Positions 20,320 to 30,224 of a stretch of DNA of 64,000 nucleotides are shown piece by piece. Each line of letters begins with the position of its first letter. Position 1 is the first letter of the stretch. Source of the DNA: Acidithiobacillus caldus ATCC 51756 (GTDB taxonomy: Bacteria; Pseudomonadota; Gammaproteobacteria; Acidithiobacillales; Acidithiobacillaceae); assembly GCF_000175575.2 (NCBI RefSeq), contig NZ_CP005986.1, positions 627,549 to 691,548 of the forward strand, written 5' to 3'. The translations under genes and the position numbers were made by a program. Under the pieces are notes generated by a model. It made no database searches, had not been told where the DNA came from, and saw nothing but the letters and a program-made list of their open reading frames with translations.

Positions 20320-20799
20320 TTGAACACACGGAGAAAGAAACCCGTGGTCCGCAGGGGTAAGAACCTGACCGACGATGCAATTGAGCAGATCGTCAGGCTC
20401 CTGGATGGCTGGGAAGGCAAATTGACCTGGGAGGCGTTGATCGACGCTATCGTGACCAGGCTGCATTGCAGGTACACAAGGCAGGCCCTGCATAAGCATG
20501 AACGCATTCGCACAGCCTATGCGCTGCGGAAGAAGTCGCTCGGTAGGCAGAAGGACACGGCCGTATCGAGAGGATCAGGACCACTTGCGGATGCAATGGC
20601 GCGTATCGCTCGTCTCGAAGCGGAAAACCAACGCCTGGAAGCTGAGAACCAGAGGTTGCTCGAGCAGTTTGTCGTATGGGCTTACAACGCGCATACACGT
20701 GGGTTGAATAAGGAATTTCTGAGTCAGCCACTGCCACGGGTAAATAGGGGCCAGACGGAGACGTCAAAGTTGGCGAAGACAACGACGGGAAAGCGGTAA
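20320..20799 (+). CDS. Small coiled-coil accessory protein of the recombinase module
   Basis: 159 residues starting at TTG two bases after the third recombinase stop, behind a GGGGGAA site. The N-terminal half is basic with a helical region (LTDDAIEQIVRLLDGWEGKLTW, RYTRQALHKHERIRTAY). A short leucine/glutamate heptad coiled coil (RIARLEAENQRLEAENQRLLEQF) follows at about residues 91-113. Proteins of this shape follow recombinases in Tn554-like elements (TnpC), DUF6262 loci and GMT islands (GmtX), where they act as transposition accessories. The family name here is an inference; the gene is intact while its partners are broken. Confidence 0.7.
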   Translation: MNTRRKKPVVRRGKNLTDDAIEQIVRLLDGWEGKLTWEALIDAIVTRLHCRYTRQALHKHERIRTAYALRKKSLGRQKDTAVSRGSGPLADAMARIARLEAENQRLEAENQRLLEQFVVWAYNAHTRGLNKEFLSQPLPRVNRGQTETSKLAKTTTGKR

Positions 20800-21050
20800 C
20801 TAGTTATTGTCAGTATATGGTTTTAGCTATCCGGCGAAGTCGGCTCATCTGGTGACCTACTCACGGGCTAGCTTTGAATGATGCGTAACAATCCAGAATT
20901 GAAGGCGGGGAGATATATCATAATCGAGTAACGCGGAGCCCCATTTTCCTGATCGCACTTTTGCTAATTATCTTGACGTGCTGCAGGATTTAAAGTAATT
21001 TGCCTACGTTGGTAGACAATGTGTTCCCCCTCAAGAGTGAAGATCATAAA
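20800..21050. other. Intergenic region between recombinase module and helicase operon
   Basis: 251 bases without a convincing gene. It contains the candidate promoter at 20973-21001 for the downstream helicase-methyltransferase-Res operon. No terminator with a clear T-run was found after the coiled-coil gene. An in-frame ATG at 21019 exists for the longer shifted reading frame, but the residues it would encode do not resemble the helicase family. Confidence 0.5.
20973..21001 (+). promoter_or_regulatory. Candidate sigma70 promoter for the helicase/methyltransferase/Res operon
   Basis: TTGACG at 20973-20978 and TAATTT at 20996-21001 are separated by 17 bases. The first Asp codon of the family-like N-terminus begins about 50 bases downstream (ATG at 21051). 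Predicted by consensus only. Confidence 0.45.
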
Positions 21051-23808
21051 ATGGACCGGTCGCGATATACCGATTCTCAGCTTGCGGCGATTGATCACCT
21101 TTCCGGTACCTGCACTGATCGCCTGTGCCGGCTCGGGCAAGACTGAGGTTGTGGCGCAGCGCGTGGTCAGCTTGTTGCGATCCATCACAGAGGGGGGAGC
21201 AGGCTGCGCCCCCGGCAATATCGTCGCCTTCACCTTCACCGACAAGGCCGCTGCAGAGCTGAAAGAGCGCATCCACGCCCGCTGCCACGGGGCCTTCGGG
21301 AATGTTACCGGCTTGGCGGAAATGTACGTCGGCACGATTCACGGCTACTGTCTCGAGCTCCTGAAATCCGAGGTGCCAGCGTACATGAAGTACGAAGTGC
21401 TGAACGAGGTGCAGCAGACACTGTTCATCGACCGTCACTCGAGATCATCCGGGCTGACCAGCAGCACCACGCTCAATGGCGTTACGCTCAAGCGCTACAC
21501 GGATACGCGCCACTATGTATCGGCTCTCTCCATCCTGCGCGAAGACAGGGTGATCGATCCGTCGCCGCTCGTAGGCAACTCTGTTGTCGCCGGACTTGCG
21601 AGCTATGAGCGGCTCTTGCACCAGAAAGGCTATCTCGACTACTCCGGCATTCTGAAGGAAGCCGTCAAGGAACTGCAGGGTAATACCGGACTGCGGCAGC
21701 GATTGGGCGAGCGCATCAAGCACATCATCGTGGACGAATATCAGGACGTGAACCCGATCCAGGAATCTGTCGTGCGCGAACTGGCATCGCTGGGGGCCGA
21801 CATTTGCGTGGTCGGTGATGACGATCAAACGATCTACCAGTGGCGTGGCAGCGATGTGCGCAACATCTTGGATTTCGAGCGCCGCTACGAGAACGTGACC
21901 CAGGTCAGACTGGAAGACAACTTCCGTTCTAGCGAAGGCGTGGTGGTCGTCGCGCGTGACTTTATTCGGCAGCTCCTGCGGCGCCTGCCGAAGGAGATGA
22001 AGCCGACGGCGGCACAGGAGTTTGAGGCGGGCGACATCGTCGCGCTCGGATTCGACTCACCGGAGGATGAGGCACAGTACATCGCAGACACCTGCAAGAC
22101 GCTACGGGGTTTGGCGATCCATGAGGGTGACGAGAAACGCGGGATCTCGTGGTCGGACATGGCGATCCTGTTGCGCTCTGTGCGGCGCGACGGCGGCGCC
22201 ATCACGGCGGCGCTGGATGCAGCCGGCGTGCCCTACGTCATTACCGGTATGGACAACCTCTTTGTCCAGCCGGAGGTCGAGGCAGCGCGGCAGTTGTTCT
22301 ACTTCCTTAACGGGGAAATTGACGAAGCCACGTTGCGAACGTCTTGGCAGGTAGCTGATCTCGGGATAGCCAAGAAGGCGCTCGATCAGGCAATTCAGGC
22401 TGCCGCACAGGCCAGGAAGGACATGCAGGATGCCAAGGTCGGTCAGTTCAAGGTCTATAACCTGCAGCGCCAATACATGGCCTTCCTCGAGAACGCCGGC
22501 ATCCGCGAGGAGAAGGTGCCGGGTCGTCGGGGCGAGGTGGTGTTCTACAACCTCGGCAAGTTCAGCCAGGCGATCTCCGACTTCGAGAGCATCCATTTCC
22601 ACTCGAACCCGGTCGAGAAATACCAGAGCTTCGCCGGCTTCCTCCGGCACCACGCCGAGAACGCTTACCCGGAGGGCTGGCAGGACAACGCCTTCGTCAG
22701 CCCGGACGCGGTACGGATCATGACCGTACATCAGGCCAAAGGCCTGCAATGGCCGGCGGTGTTCATCCCGCAACTGGTGAAAAATCGATTCCCAGCCAAG
22801 GGGGGCGGTGGGCGGACGGCCTGGCACCTGTTGCCAGACGCCGCCTTCGACAACGCGGTGCGCTACAAAGGGGGTGTCGAGGACGAACGGCGGTTGTTCT
22901 ATGTGGCCGTGACCCGCGCGCAGAAATTCCTGCACCTGAGCTGGGCGCCGCATGACGGCAACCGAACCGCGCAAGCGCCCTCGGACTTCTTCAACGAGAT
23001 GCTTGCCTCGAAGTACGTCAAGCGTCGGAGGCAGGACTATGCCGGGCGCAAGCGCCTCGAGCCGCAGCCGAAGGCATCGGTGGCAAACATCACGCTGTCG
23101 TTCTCGGACCTGAAGTACTTCTTCGAGTGTCCTTACCAGTTCAAGCTGCGCATCCTCTACGGGTTCAATGCCCCGTTGGACGAGGCACTGGGGTTCGGCA
23201 AGTCGCTGCATGACGCGCTGGCCGAAGTGCATGCACGGGCCCTACGGGGGGAGAAAATCAAGCCCGACGAAGCCAAGGCGCTGGTCGAACGGCACTTGCG
23301 TGCGCCCTACGCCTATCCAGCCTTGCGCGAAAAACTGGAACAGGCCGCCGAGAGGATCATCGAGGCTTATGTCAAGAAGAATGCTGCCGACTTCAAGAAT
23401 CTCGAGTTTTCCGAAAAGGCGATCGAGATTGCCCTGGGCGATGGCGTATCAGTGGCGGGCCGCATCGACCTCGTCCGTAAGATCGACACCGGCGAGGTGA
23501 CGATCGTCGATCTGAAGTCGAACGATCGTGCACAGGCCGAGGCGGTGACGGAAACTCAGCTGCACATCTACGCGCTCGGTTACCAAGAGCTTACCGGCCG
23601 GCCAGCGGACTACGTAGAAATCTACGAGCTGGACGAACAGAAACAGAAGAAACGCTCGGTGGATAACGATTTCATCGAGGATGTGAAACGGGATGTGCGT
23701 GGGGCGGCGATGGCGCTGCGGCGGAACGAGCTGACGCCGAACCCCCATAAGAAAACCTGCGGCCAGTGCGACTACTGCAACATGTGTTCGGCTGCGATCC
23801 GGAACTGA
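21051..23808 (+). pseudogene. UvrD-like helicase with C-terminal RecB-type nuclease, frameshifted near N-terminus
   Basis: Family-like translation starts at ATG 21051 (MDRSRYTDSQLAAIDHLSG, the Q-motif region), but one extra base, A at 21108, moves the rest into another frame, which continues with PALIACAGSGKT (Walker A) to 23808. The restored protein has about 918 residues. SF1A motifs are complete: IIVDEYQDVNP (motif II), VVGDDDQTIYQWRGSD (III), IMTVHQAKGLQWPAVF (V) and RRLFYVAVTRAQ (VI). The C-terminal third carries a PD-(D/E)XK nuclease (GRIDLVRK, TIVDLKSND, QLHIYALGY) and a probable Fe-S cluster from FFECPYQ plus CGQCDYCNMC. ATG 21019 would give an unrelated N-terminus. It is the first of three genes with a methyltransferase and a Res-like protein; likely a DNA-processing defence subunit. 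Confidence 0.8.
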
Positions 23809-23822
23809 AACGAGGGACAGGG

Positions 23823-26800
23823 ATGAATCTCAAGCAAGCCTTGCTGGCCATTCTCGAAACCGAGCAGCTCAAGGAGCTGTGCGCCGAATTCGAACTCGAG
23901 GCCGATCGGCGTTCGCGCGAAGCGATGGCGGGGGCGCTAGCGAGCGCGAGGCGGGCCAAGCCGGAGTTGTTCATCAACAAGCTGACGGTGAAACAGCTCA
24001 AGGCCGTGCTGGTGCAGTTCGAGCAGTCGACCAACGGCAAGAAGGAGGAGCTGGTACAGCGGCTGCTCATCGCCGGCGGACGCGCCTGGCCGCTGCCTGA
24101 GGCCACGCGCCAGACAGCCGAGGAAGCACCCTCCGCCTACCAGGTGATCGAGACGGCGGGCGCGCGGGCAGCCTGCTCCGACGTGGCTGGCGAGTACCGC
24201 CATACCGACCAGGCAGTGCAGCGGCCGGATGCGGGTGTGCAGGACCAGTTCCAGGCCAGGAAACCACCCAAGACCTACCGCTACGATAGTTCGCTCGACC
24301 CAGCTCTCTCATGGGACGAGCAGCGCGAACGGGATTTGGGCGAGTGGTTGTTGGGGCTGGTTATTCGCTCTGCCAAGGAAGGCGAGCAGACCGTGTTCGC
24401 CGAACCGCAGGAATGGAAAGGCGGTGGCGTGCGCGTCACGTCATTGACGGACGCGGCGCAGATGCTGCAGCAGATCAGCAAGCCGTTCCTCAACTGGGCG
24501 GGCAAGGCCGAACGGCACGAGATCAAGGTACCGACGGCGCCGTTGTTCGTGCATGAGCGGCATTCCACCAAGGCGATCCTCGACGGCATCCGCCACCGCA
24601 AGGCGCGTGGACAGACGCTGGACCTGTTCGGTGATCCCGGCATGGATATCCGCGAGAACCTCGAGGCTTATGAGCACAAGGGGCCATGGCAGAACCGGAT
24701 GATCCTGGGCGACTCGCTAGTGGCGATGAACTCGCTGCTAGAATTTGAGGGCATGGCCGGGCAGGTACAGATGATTTACATCGATCCGCCGTATGGCGTG
24801 AAGTTCGGCTCCAACTTCCAGCCCTTCGTGCGCAAACGCGACGTCAAGCATGGTGGTGATGACGACATAACGCGTGAGCCGGAGATGGTCAAGGCCTATC
24901 GGGATACGTGGGAGCTGGGGCTGCACTCGTACCTGACCTACCTGCGCGATCGGTTAATGGTCGCGAAGGAGCTGCTGCACGAGACCGGGAGCCTATTCCT
25001 TCAGATTTCGGACGAGAATCTCCATCACTGCCGCGAACTTCTGGACGAGGTCTTTGGTGAAGACCACTTCGTTTCCTTGATTTCATTCGCTAAGGCTGGG
25101 GGTGGCCTTGAGTCGACCTCTCGTGTGTCCGCTCGATTGGACTACCTGATCTGGTACGCGAAAAACCCGGACCACCTCAAGTACCGCCGGCTATTCGAGG
25201 TTCGATCCGACCCTATCGCTGATGGATTCGACATGGTTGAGACGTCGGACGGTACTCGTCGACGGGTGACGAGAGCGGAGCGCGCCGGCGAGGTCCCTCT
25301 ACCTGCAGATGCGCGGTTATTCGGATCCGTTACGTTTTCGAAGCCGGGGCCTGGAGCGAAGTACGAAGTAGAACTAAACGGGAAGGTGTACACATCAGGA
25401 AGGCGTTGGTGGGGCCTGCCAAAAGAGTCGCTCCTCAAGGTCATCGCCGTCGGCAGAACAGTTACGACCGAGAACGAGATCAGGTTTGTTAAGTACTTGA
25501 GTGACTTTCCATTTCGATCCATGAGCAACCTGTGGGATCGCCTGGGCGGCGCTGCAAATCCTCTGTACGTTGTCCAGACCAATCCAACTGTCGTACAGAG
25601 ATGCATGCTGATGTGTACGGACCCCGGCGACCTTGTTCTCGACCCCACCTGCGGTTCAGGAACAACTGCCTACGTCGCCGAGCAATGGGGTCGCCGCTGG
25701 ATCACGATCGACACCTCGCGCGTGCCGCTCGCACTTGCCCGGCAGCGCCTGCTGACTGCCACCTTCCCCTACTACGAACTCAAGTCGCCGCAGGCCGGTC
25801 CCGCCGGCGGCTTTGTCTACAAACGAAAGCAGAACCGCAAGGGCGAGGAGATCGGTGGGCTGGTGCCGCACATCACGCTGAAGTCGATCGCTAACGATGA
25901 GCCGCCCGCGATGGAAGTGCTGGTCGACCGACCCGAGAAGGTGGCTAACGTCACCCGTGTGGCCGGCCCCTTCGTCGTCGAGGCTACGATCGCGCCGGTG
26001 CAGCCGCTGGACTCAGCGGGTGAAGGTGATGTAACCGCGCACGGCGACGCCGCCATCCATATCCAGCGCATGACCGAAGTGCTGCGTCAATCCAAGACCC
26101 TTCGCTTGCCCGGCAATCGAGAGCTCACACTAGCCGGTGTGCGGCGCACTGTGGATACCGAATACCTGCACGCCGAGGCGAAGGATGGCGACAAGCGCGT
26201 TGCCATCGTCTTCGGCCCTGCTGACGGAGCGATCTCGGTGTCGCTGGTGTTCGAATCTGCACGCGAAGGCTATTTCCTAAAGTACGACCGCCTGTACTTC
26301 TTCGGTTTCGCCATCGAACCCGGCGCCCGCTCTATGATCGAGGACGAGAAGAAGCTGCGCATTCCGGCCGCCTACGTGACCGTGACGCCCGACGTGGCGA
26401 TGTCCGACCTGCTGAAGACCACCCGTGCCTCGGAGATTTTCTCGATCACCGGGCTGCCCGATGTCACGGTGCGGCGATCGAAGAAAAGGGGACCGGAGGG
26501 GCAGGTGCTGCACGAGGTAGAGCTGAAGGGACTTGACTTGTTCGATCCCCAGTCGATGGACACGGAATCGGTGGGCGGAGAGAACGTGCCCTGCTGGATG
26601 TTGGACACCGACTACGACGGCTTGAGTTTCTACGCCACGCAGGTGTTCTTCCCAAAGACGAGTGCTTGGGACAACCTGCAACGATCGCTACGCGCCACCT
26701 TCGATGATTCGGTCTGGTCGCATCTGGCCGGCACGGTGAGCGAGCCGTTTGCCTTGGGCGACCGCAAGCGTGTGGCAGTAAAGGTGATCGACGAGCGCGG

Positions 26801-26837
26801 CAACGAACTAATGCGCGTGCTGGACGTGGCGGAGTAA
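23823..26837 (+). CDS. SAP-domain adenine-specific DNA methyltransferase (type III Mod-like)
   Basis: 1004 residues from the ATG at 23823, chosen because GAGGGA lies just upstream; the frame extends back to 23766 without support. An N-terminal SAP-like DNA-binding segment (INKLTVKQLKAVLVQFEQ...KKEELVQRLL, about residues 50-82) precedes the catalytic part. Motif IV DPPY is at residues 321-324 and the AdoMet-binding DPTCGSGTT at about 607-615, the order of beta-class N6-adenine/N4-cytosine methyltransferases such as type III Mod. The intervening segment would hold target recognition. The C-terminal 350 residues have no motif I recognise. It lies 14 bases after the helicase gene and 6 bases before the Res-like gene. 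Confidence 0.88.
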   Translation: MNLKQALLAILETEQLKELCAEFELEADRRSREAMAGALASARRAKPELFINKLTVKQLKAVLVQFEQSTNGKKEELVQRLLIAGGRAWPLPEATRQTAEEAPSAYQVIETAGARAACSDVAGEYRHTDQAVQRPDAGVQDQFQARKPPKTYRYDSSLDPALSWDEQRERDLGEWLLGLVIRSAKEGEQTVFAEPQEWKGGGVRVTSLTDAAQMLQQISKPFLNWAGKAERHEIKVPTAPLFVHERHSTKAILDGIRHRKARGQTLDLFGDPGMDIRENLEAYEHKGPWQNRMILGDSLVAMNSLLEFEGMAGQVQMIYIDPPYGVKFGSNFQPFVRKRDVKHGGDDDITREPEMVKAYRDTWELGLHSYLTYLRDRLMVAKELLHETGSLFLQISDENLHHCRELLDEVFGEDHFVSLISFAKAGGGLESTSRVSARLDYLIWYAKNPDHLKYRRLFEVRSDPIADGFDMVETSDGTRRRVTRAERAGEVPLPADARLFGSVTFSKPGPGAKYEVELNGKVYTSGRRWWGLPKESLLKVIAVGRTVTTENEIRFVKYLSDFPFRSMSNLWDRLGGAANPLYVVQTNPTVVQRCMLMCTDPGDLVLDPTCGSGTTAYVAEQWGRRWITIDTSRVPLALARQRLLTATFPYYELKSPQAGPAGGFVYKRKQNRKGEEIGGLVPHITLKSIANDEPPAMEVLVDRPEKVANVTRVAGPFVVEATIAPVQPLDSAGEGDVTAHGDAAIHIQRMTEVLRQSKTLRLPGNRELTLAGVRRTVDTEYLHAEAKDGDKRVAIVFGPADGAISVSLVFESAREGYFLKYDRLYFFGFAIEPGARSMIEDEKKLRIPAAYVTVTPDVAMSDLLKTTRASEIFSITGLPDVTVRRSKKRGPEGQVLHEVELKGLDLFDPQSMDTESVGGENVPCWMLDTDYDGLSFYATQVFFPKTSAWDNLQRSLRATFDDSVWSHLAGTVSEPFALGDRKRVAVKVIDERGNELMRVLDVAE

Positions 26838-26843
26838 TCGGCC

Positions 26844-29800
26844 ATGGCGCAGCAGATCAACGCCGTAGCCAATCCGATCATCAACTCGCCCTACGAGGAG
26901 CCCAAGCAGCACTGGCATATCGAGGCCGGCCAGCAGCCACGCATCGAACCCGGTCGGCGGCCGGCGAGCTACTTCCTGCGGGTGCCCGAACGGGCCGGAC
27001 GAGGCCGGCGCGCGGCCGGGCAGAGAGAGATGTTCGAGGAAGATATCAAGGGCAACGAATATCTGCTCGACCTCGCTAACCTGTTGCGCCAGCGGGTGCA
27101 GGAATGGCGCGATCGCGACTATCAGGGCGCCACCAGGGTCACGCGCGAGCTGATCGACCTGTGGCGCGCGAAAGATCGCTCCCAACCCCTCTTCTACGCC
27201 CAGCTCGAGGCAGCAGAGACGGTCATCTTCCTCGTCGAAGGGCCGCCCGATCTGCTACAAGGCATCAAGGTGCCGCTGGACGAGCCGGGTGCGGTGGCCA
27301 AGGAGGCCGGTTACAAGGCTTTCTTGCGCTATGCGCTCAAGATGGCCACCGGCTCGGGCAAGACCACGGTGATGGGCATGCTCGCCGCCTGGTCGATCCT
27401 CAACAAGGTGGCCGATCCGCAGAATGCTGCTTATTCGGACACTGTGCTCATCGTCTGCCCGAACGTGACGATCCGCGACCGGCTGCAGGAACTCAACCCC
27501 GAGCGCGACGAACTGTCGCTCTATCGTACGCGCGAGCTGGTGCCTGCGCACCGCATGACCGAACTGCGTCGAGGCGAGGTGTTCGTGACCAACTGGCACA
27601 ACCTCGAGCGGCGCGAAACGCGCGACGTCAACGGCCAGGGCGCGCGGGTGGTCAAACGTGGCACGCCGATTGAGAAATTCCGCACGATCAAGGTCGGCGC
27701 TACGATGACCGCCGAGCAGATTCGCCATCAGGCCGCCGTGGGCGCGTTTGAGATTGTCAGTGTCGAGAACAAGCGCGACGGAACCCCCAAGGCATTCAAC
27801 GTGAAGGAAACGCAGTATCTGGAAAGCGATGCGGCGTTTCTCAAGCGTGTGCTGGGTGGTCGCAAGGGTCGCAGCTCGGCGATCCTAGTGATGAACGACG
27901 AGGCGCACCATGCCTACCGGCGCGGCATGGTCGAGGAAGCCGATGAGTGCGGCGACGAGGACGAAACCACGGCCGCCAATGTACGCGAGGCAACAGTTTG
28001 GATCGAGGGACTAGATCGCATTAACAAGGCGCTGGGCGGACGCGGCAACGGCATCCGGCTGTGCGTGGATCTCTCGGCCACGCCGTTCTACATCCAAGGG
28101 AGCGGCAACGAGGTCGGCAAACCCTTTCCGTGGGTGGTGTCCGACTTCAGCCTGCTCGAGGCCATCGAGGCGGGGCTCGTCAAGGTGCCGCAACTGCCGA
28201 CGGAAGACGGCACGGGCGAGGAGGAGCCGCGCTATTTCAACGTCTGGCGCTGGATGCAGCGGCGGGCGCAGAACAATGGCCATATCGGGCCGGTGACGGT
28301 GACCGAAGTGATGCGCTACGCCACGGCGCCCATCATGACGCTGGCCGCTGGCTGGCGCGAAACCCTGGCCAAGTGGCAGGGGCATTTCCACCAGGGCAAT
28401 CGTCAACATGATGTACCACCGGTGTTCATCATCGTGTGCAAGGACACCACAATCGCCAAGGCGATGTACGCCTGGTTGGCGGAGGGCGATCCGCAGTATG
28501 GCGCGGGCGTGCCTGAGTTCCGTAACGAACCGGGCAAAGAGATGACCGTCCGTATCGACAGCAAGGTCGAGGAGGATATCGAAGCCGGGGGCAGCAGTGA
28601 CGAAGCGAGGCGGTTGCGCTTCGTCCTCGAGACAATCGGTAAGACTGAGTGGCCTGGCCGCAAGGTGCCGGAAGAGTATGCGGCCCTCGTTGAAAAGCAC
28701 AATCGCAAGGCGCTCGAGGATGAGGAGAGCGGACTGGTTGTGGTCAACCCTGAGGTACCGCCTGGACGGAACGTACGCTGCATTATCTCGGTGTCCATGC
28801 TCTCCGAGGGGTGGGATGCCACCACGGTGACCCACATCGTTGGCCTGCGTCCCTTCGGTTCGCAGCTGCTGTGCGAACAGGTGGTGGGGCGGGCGCTCAG
28901 GCGCACTTCCTACACGGTGGATGAGGCCACCGGTCTTTTCTCGGAGGAGACCGCGCAGATTCTCGGGGTGCCGTTCGAGCTCATTCCGTTCAAGGTCGAG
29001 GGCGGCAAGCCCCAGCCGCCGTCACCGCCGGCCAATCACGTGTATGCCGATCCGGATCGAGCGGAGTACGAGATCGAGTTCCCGGTGGTGGAGGGATACC
29101 AGGATCCGGGTGTCATCCAGGTGAAGATCGACTGGGATCATGTCGGCAATTTGGTGCTCGATCCCGGCGAGGTGCCGGATGACGTTTTGCTGCGCGGACT
29201 GACGACGCAAGACGGGCGGTTGATTTCCTTCGGGCCGGGATCGCCTGTACGGGTCAGTCTCGAGTCTTGGCGCCAGGGTGTGCGCATCCAGCAGGTAGCG
29301 TTCGAGCTTGCCAAAGTCCTGGCGCAGAAATGGCAACAGGATCGAGGCGACGCGATTCCGCCGCACCGGCTGTTCCCGCAGATGCTGCAGGCGGCGACGT
29401 ACTTCATTGACAACCATGTTGATACGGTCGGTTCCAGCCAGAGGCAGGATTTGGCGATCAACCCCTACTTCGGCAAGGCTGTGGCGATGATCGTCAACGC
29501 CTGGGAGGCGGTCGATGGCGGTGGGAAGAGCCAGGAACAACCGCTATTGGCGCCGGGTGCCGCTGCGATACGATCCACCCGGTTTGTCAATTTCCATACC
29601 GGTAAGGCTTTGCATGACGTCAAACGTTGCCACCTGAATGCCGCCGTATTCGACTCGGACTGGGAGCGCGAAGCCGCCGAGCTGCTGGGCACGCATCCGG
29701 TTGTCGAATCCTGGGTTAAAAACGATCGACTGGGCTTGGTGATTCCGTACCGCAAGGAGGGCGTGCCCAGAAAATACCTGCCCGACTTCATCGTGCTGCT

Positions 29801-29987
29801 TACGACAGGCGATTACCTGATGGTCGAGATCAAGGGCCAGATTGGCGATGCGCTGATCAAGAAGGCGGCGGCTGAACGCTGGTGCCGGGCGGTTACGAAT
29901 GACGGGCGGTTTGGGAGGTGGAGTTATCACCTGTGCTTCGGAGCGAGCGAGCTGCGTAAGGTGCTGGACGACGTGACCAAAGGTTGA
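26844..29987 (+). CDS. Type III restriction Res-like helicase-endonuclease
   Basis: 1047 residues. Superfamily 2 motifs are clear: Walker A ATGSGKT at residues 168-174, DEAH at 352-355 (MNDEAHH), the SATPFY motif III, and the C-terminal helicase motifs SEGWDATTVTHIVGLRPFGSQLLCEQVVGRALRR. Near the C-terminus, YLPDFIVLL (Asp 981) followed by MVEIKGQ (Glu-x-Lys, about residue 994) forms a PD-(D/E)XK nuclease site as in type III Res subunits. It directly follows the methyltransferase and probably cleaves or translocates on DNA lacking the partner's methylation. The frame is intact. Confidence 0.9.
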   Translation: MAQQINAVANPIINSPYEEPKQHWHIEAGQQPRIEPGRRPASYFLRVPERAGRGRRAAGQREMFEEDIKGNEYLLDLANLLRQRVQEWRDRDYQGATRVTRELIDLWRAKDRSQPLFYAQLEAAETVIFLVEGPPDLLQGIKVPLDEPGAVAKEAGYKAFLRYALKMATGSGKTTVMGMLAAWSILNKVADPQNAAYSDTVLIVCPNVTIRDRLQELNPERDELSLYRTRELVPAHRMTELRRGEVFVTNWHNLERRETRDVNGQGARVVKRGTPIEKFRTIKVGATMTAEQIRHQAAVGAFEIVSVENKRDGTPKAFNVKETQYLESDAAFLKRVLGGRKGRSSAILVMNDEAHHAYRRGMVEEADECGDEDETTAANVREATVWIEGLDRINKALGGRGNGIRLCVDLSATPFYIQGSGNEVGKPFPWVVSDFSLLEAIEAGLVKVPQLPTEDGTGEEEPRYFNVWRWMQRRAQNNGHIGPVTVTEVMRYATAPIMTLAAGWRETLAKWQGHFHQGNRQHDVPPVFIIVCKDTTIAKAMYAWLAEGDPQYGAGVPEFRNEPGKEMTVRIDSKVEEDIEAGGSSDEARRLRFVLETIGKTEWPGRKVPEEYAALVEKHNRKALEDEESGLVVVNPEVPPGRNVRCIISVSMLSEGWDATTVTHIVGLRPFGSQLLCEQVVGRALRRTSYTVDEATGLFSEETAQILGVPFELIPFKVEGGKPQPPSPPANHVYADPDRAEYEIEFPVVEGYQDPGVIQVKIDWDHVGNLVLDPGEVPDDVLLRGLTTQDGRLISFGPGSPVRVSLESWRQGVRIQQVAFELAKVLAQKWQQDRGDAIPPHRLFPQMLQAATYFIDNHVDTVGSSQRQDLAINPYFGKAVAMIVNAWEAVDGGGKSQEQPLLAPGAAAIRSTRFVNFHTGKALHDVKRCHLNAAVFDSDWEREAAELLGTHPVVESWVKNDRLGLVIPYRKEGVPRKYLPDFIVLLTTGDYLMVEIKGQIGDALIKKAAAERWCRAVTNDGRFGRWSYHLCFGASELRKVLDDVTKG

Positions 29988-30025
29988 GGTAGGCGAGGAC
30001 GAGTACAGCCAGTTTCTCGAAAATA

Positions 30026-30224
30026 GTGGTTTTTGAGAAGGACGAACGTTTCAACGGCCGGATCATCGTCGAGGTCTTGGCCACCCATAGATTCGACAGC
30101 GCCCAGGGTCTGGAGACCACGCTGCCCCGCTATGTCTGGTCGTACAATGACCATTTACCTCAAAGGGCGCTCAGACACTCCACACCGATGGTGGCCATGA
30201 AAAATGGTATGCTGAGAATTATTC
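30026..30224 (+). pseudogene. IS481-like transposase C-terminal remnant
   Basis: The segment encodes DERFNGRI...VLATHRFDS, LETTLPRYVWSYNDHLPQRAL and TPMVAMK, the end of the integrase core typical of IS481-type transposases. The N-terminal and most catalytic parts are missing upstream. The frame is interrupted at 30224 by the ISL3 element; 34174-34213 continues it for about a dozen codons to a stop. It is therefore an old fragment that served as a landing site for later insertions. Confidence 0.65.
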
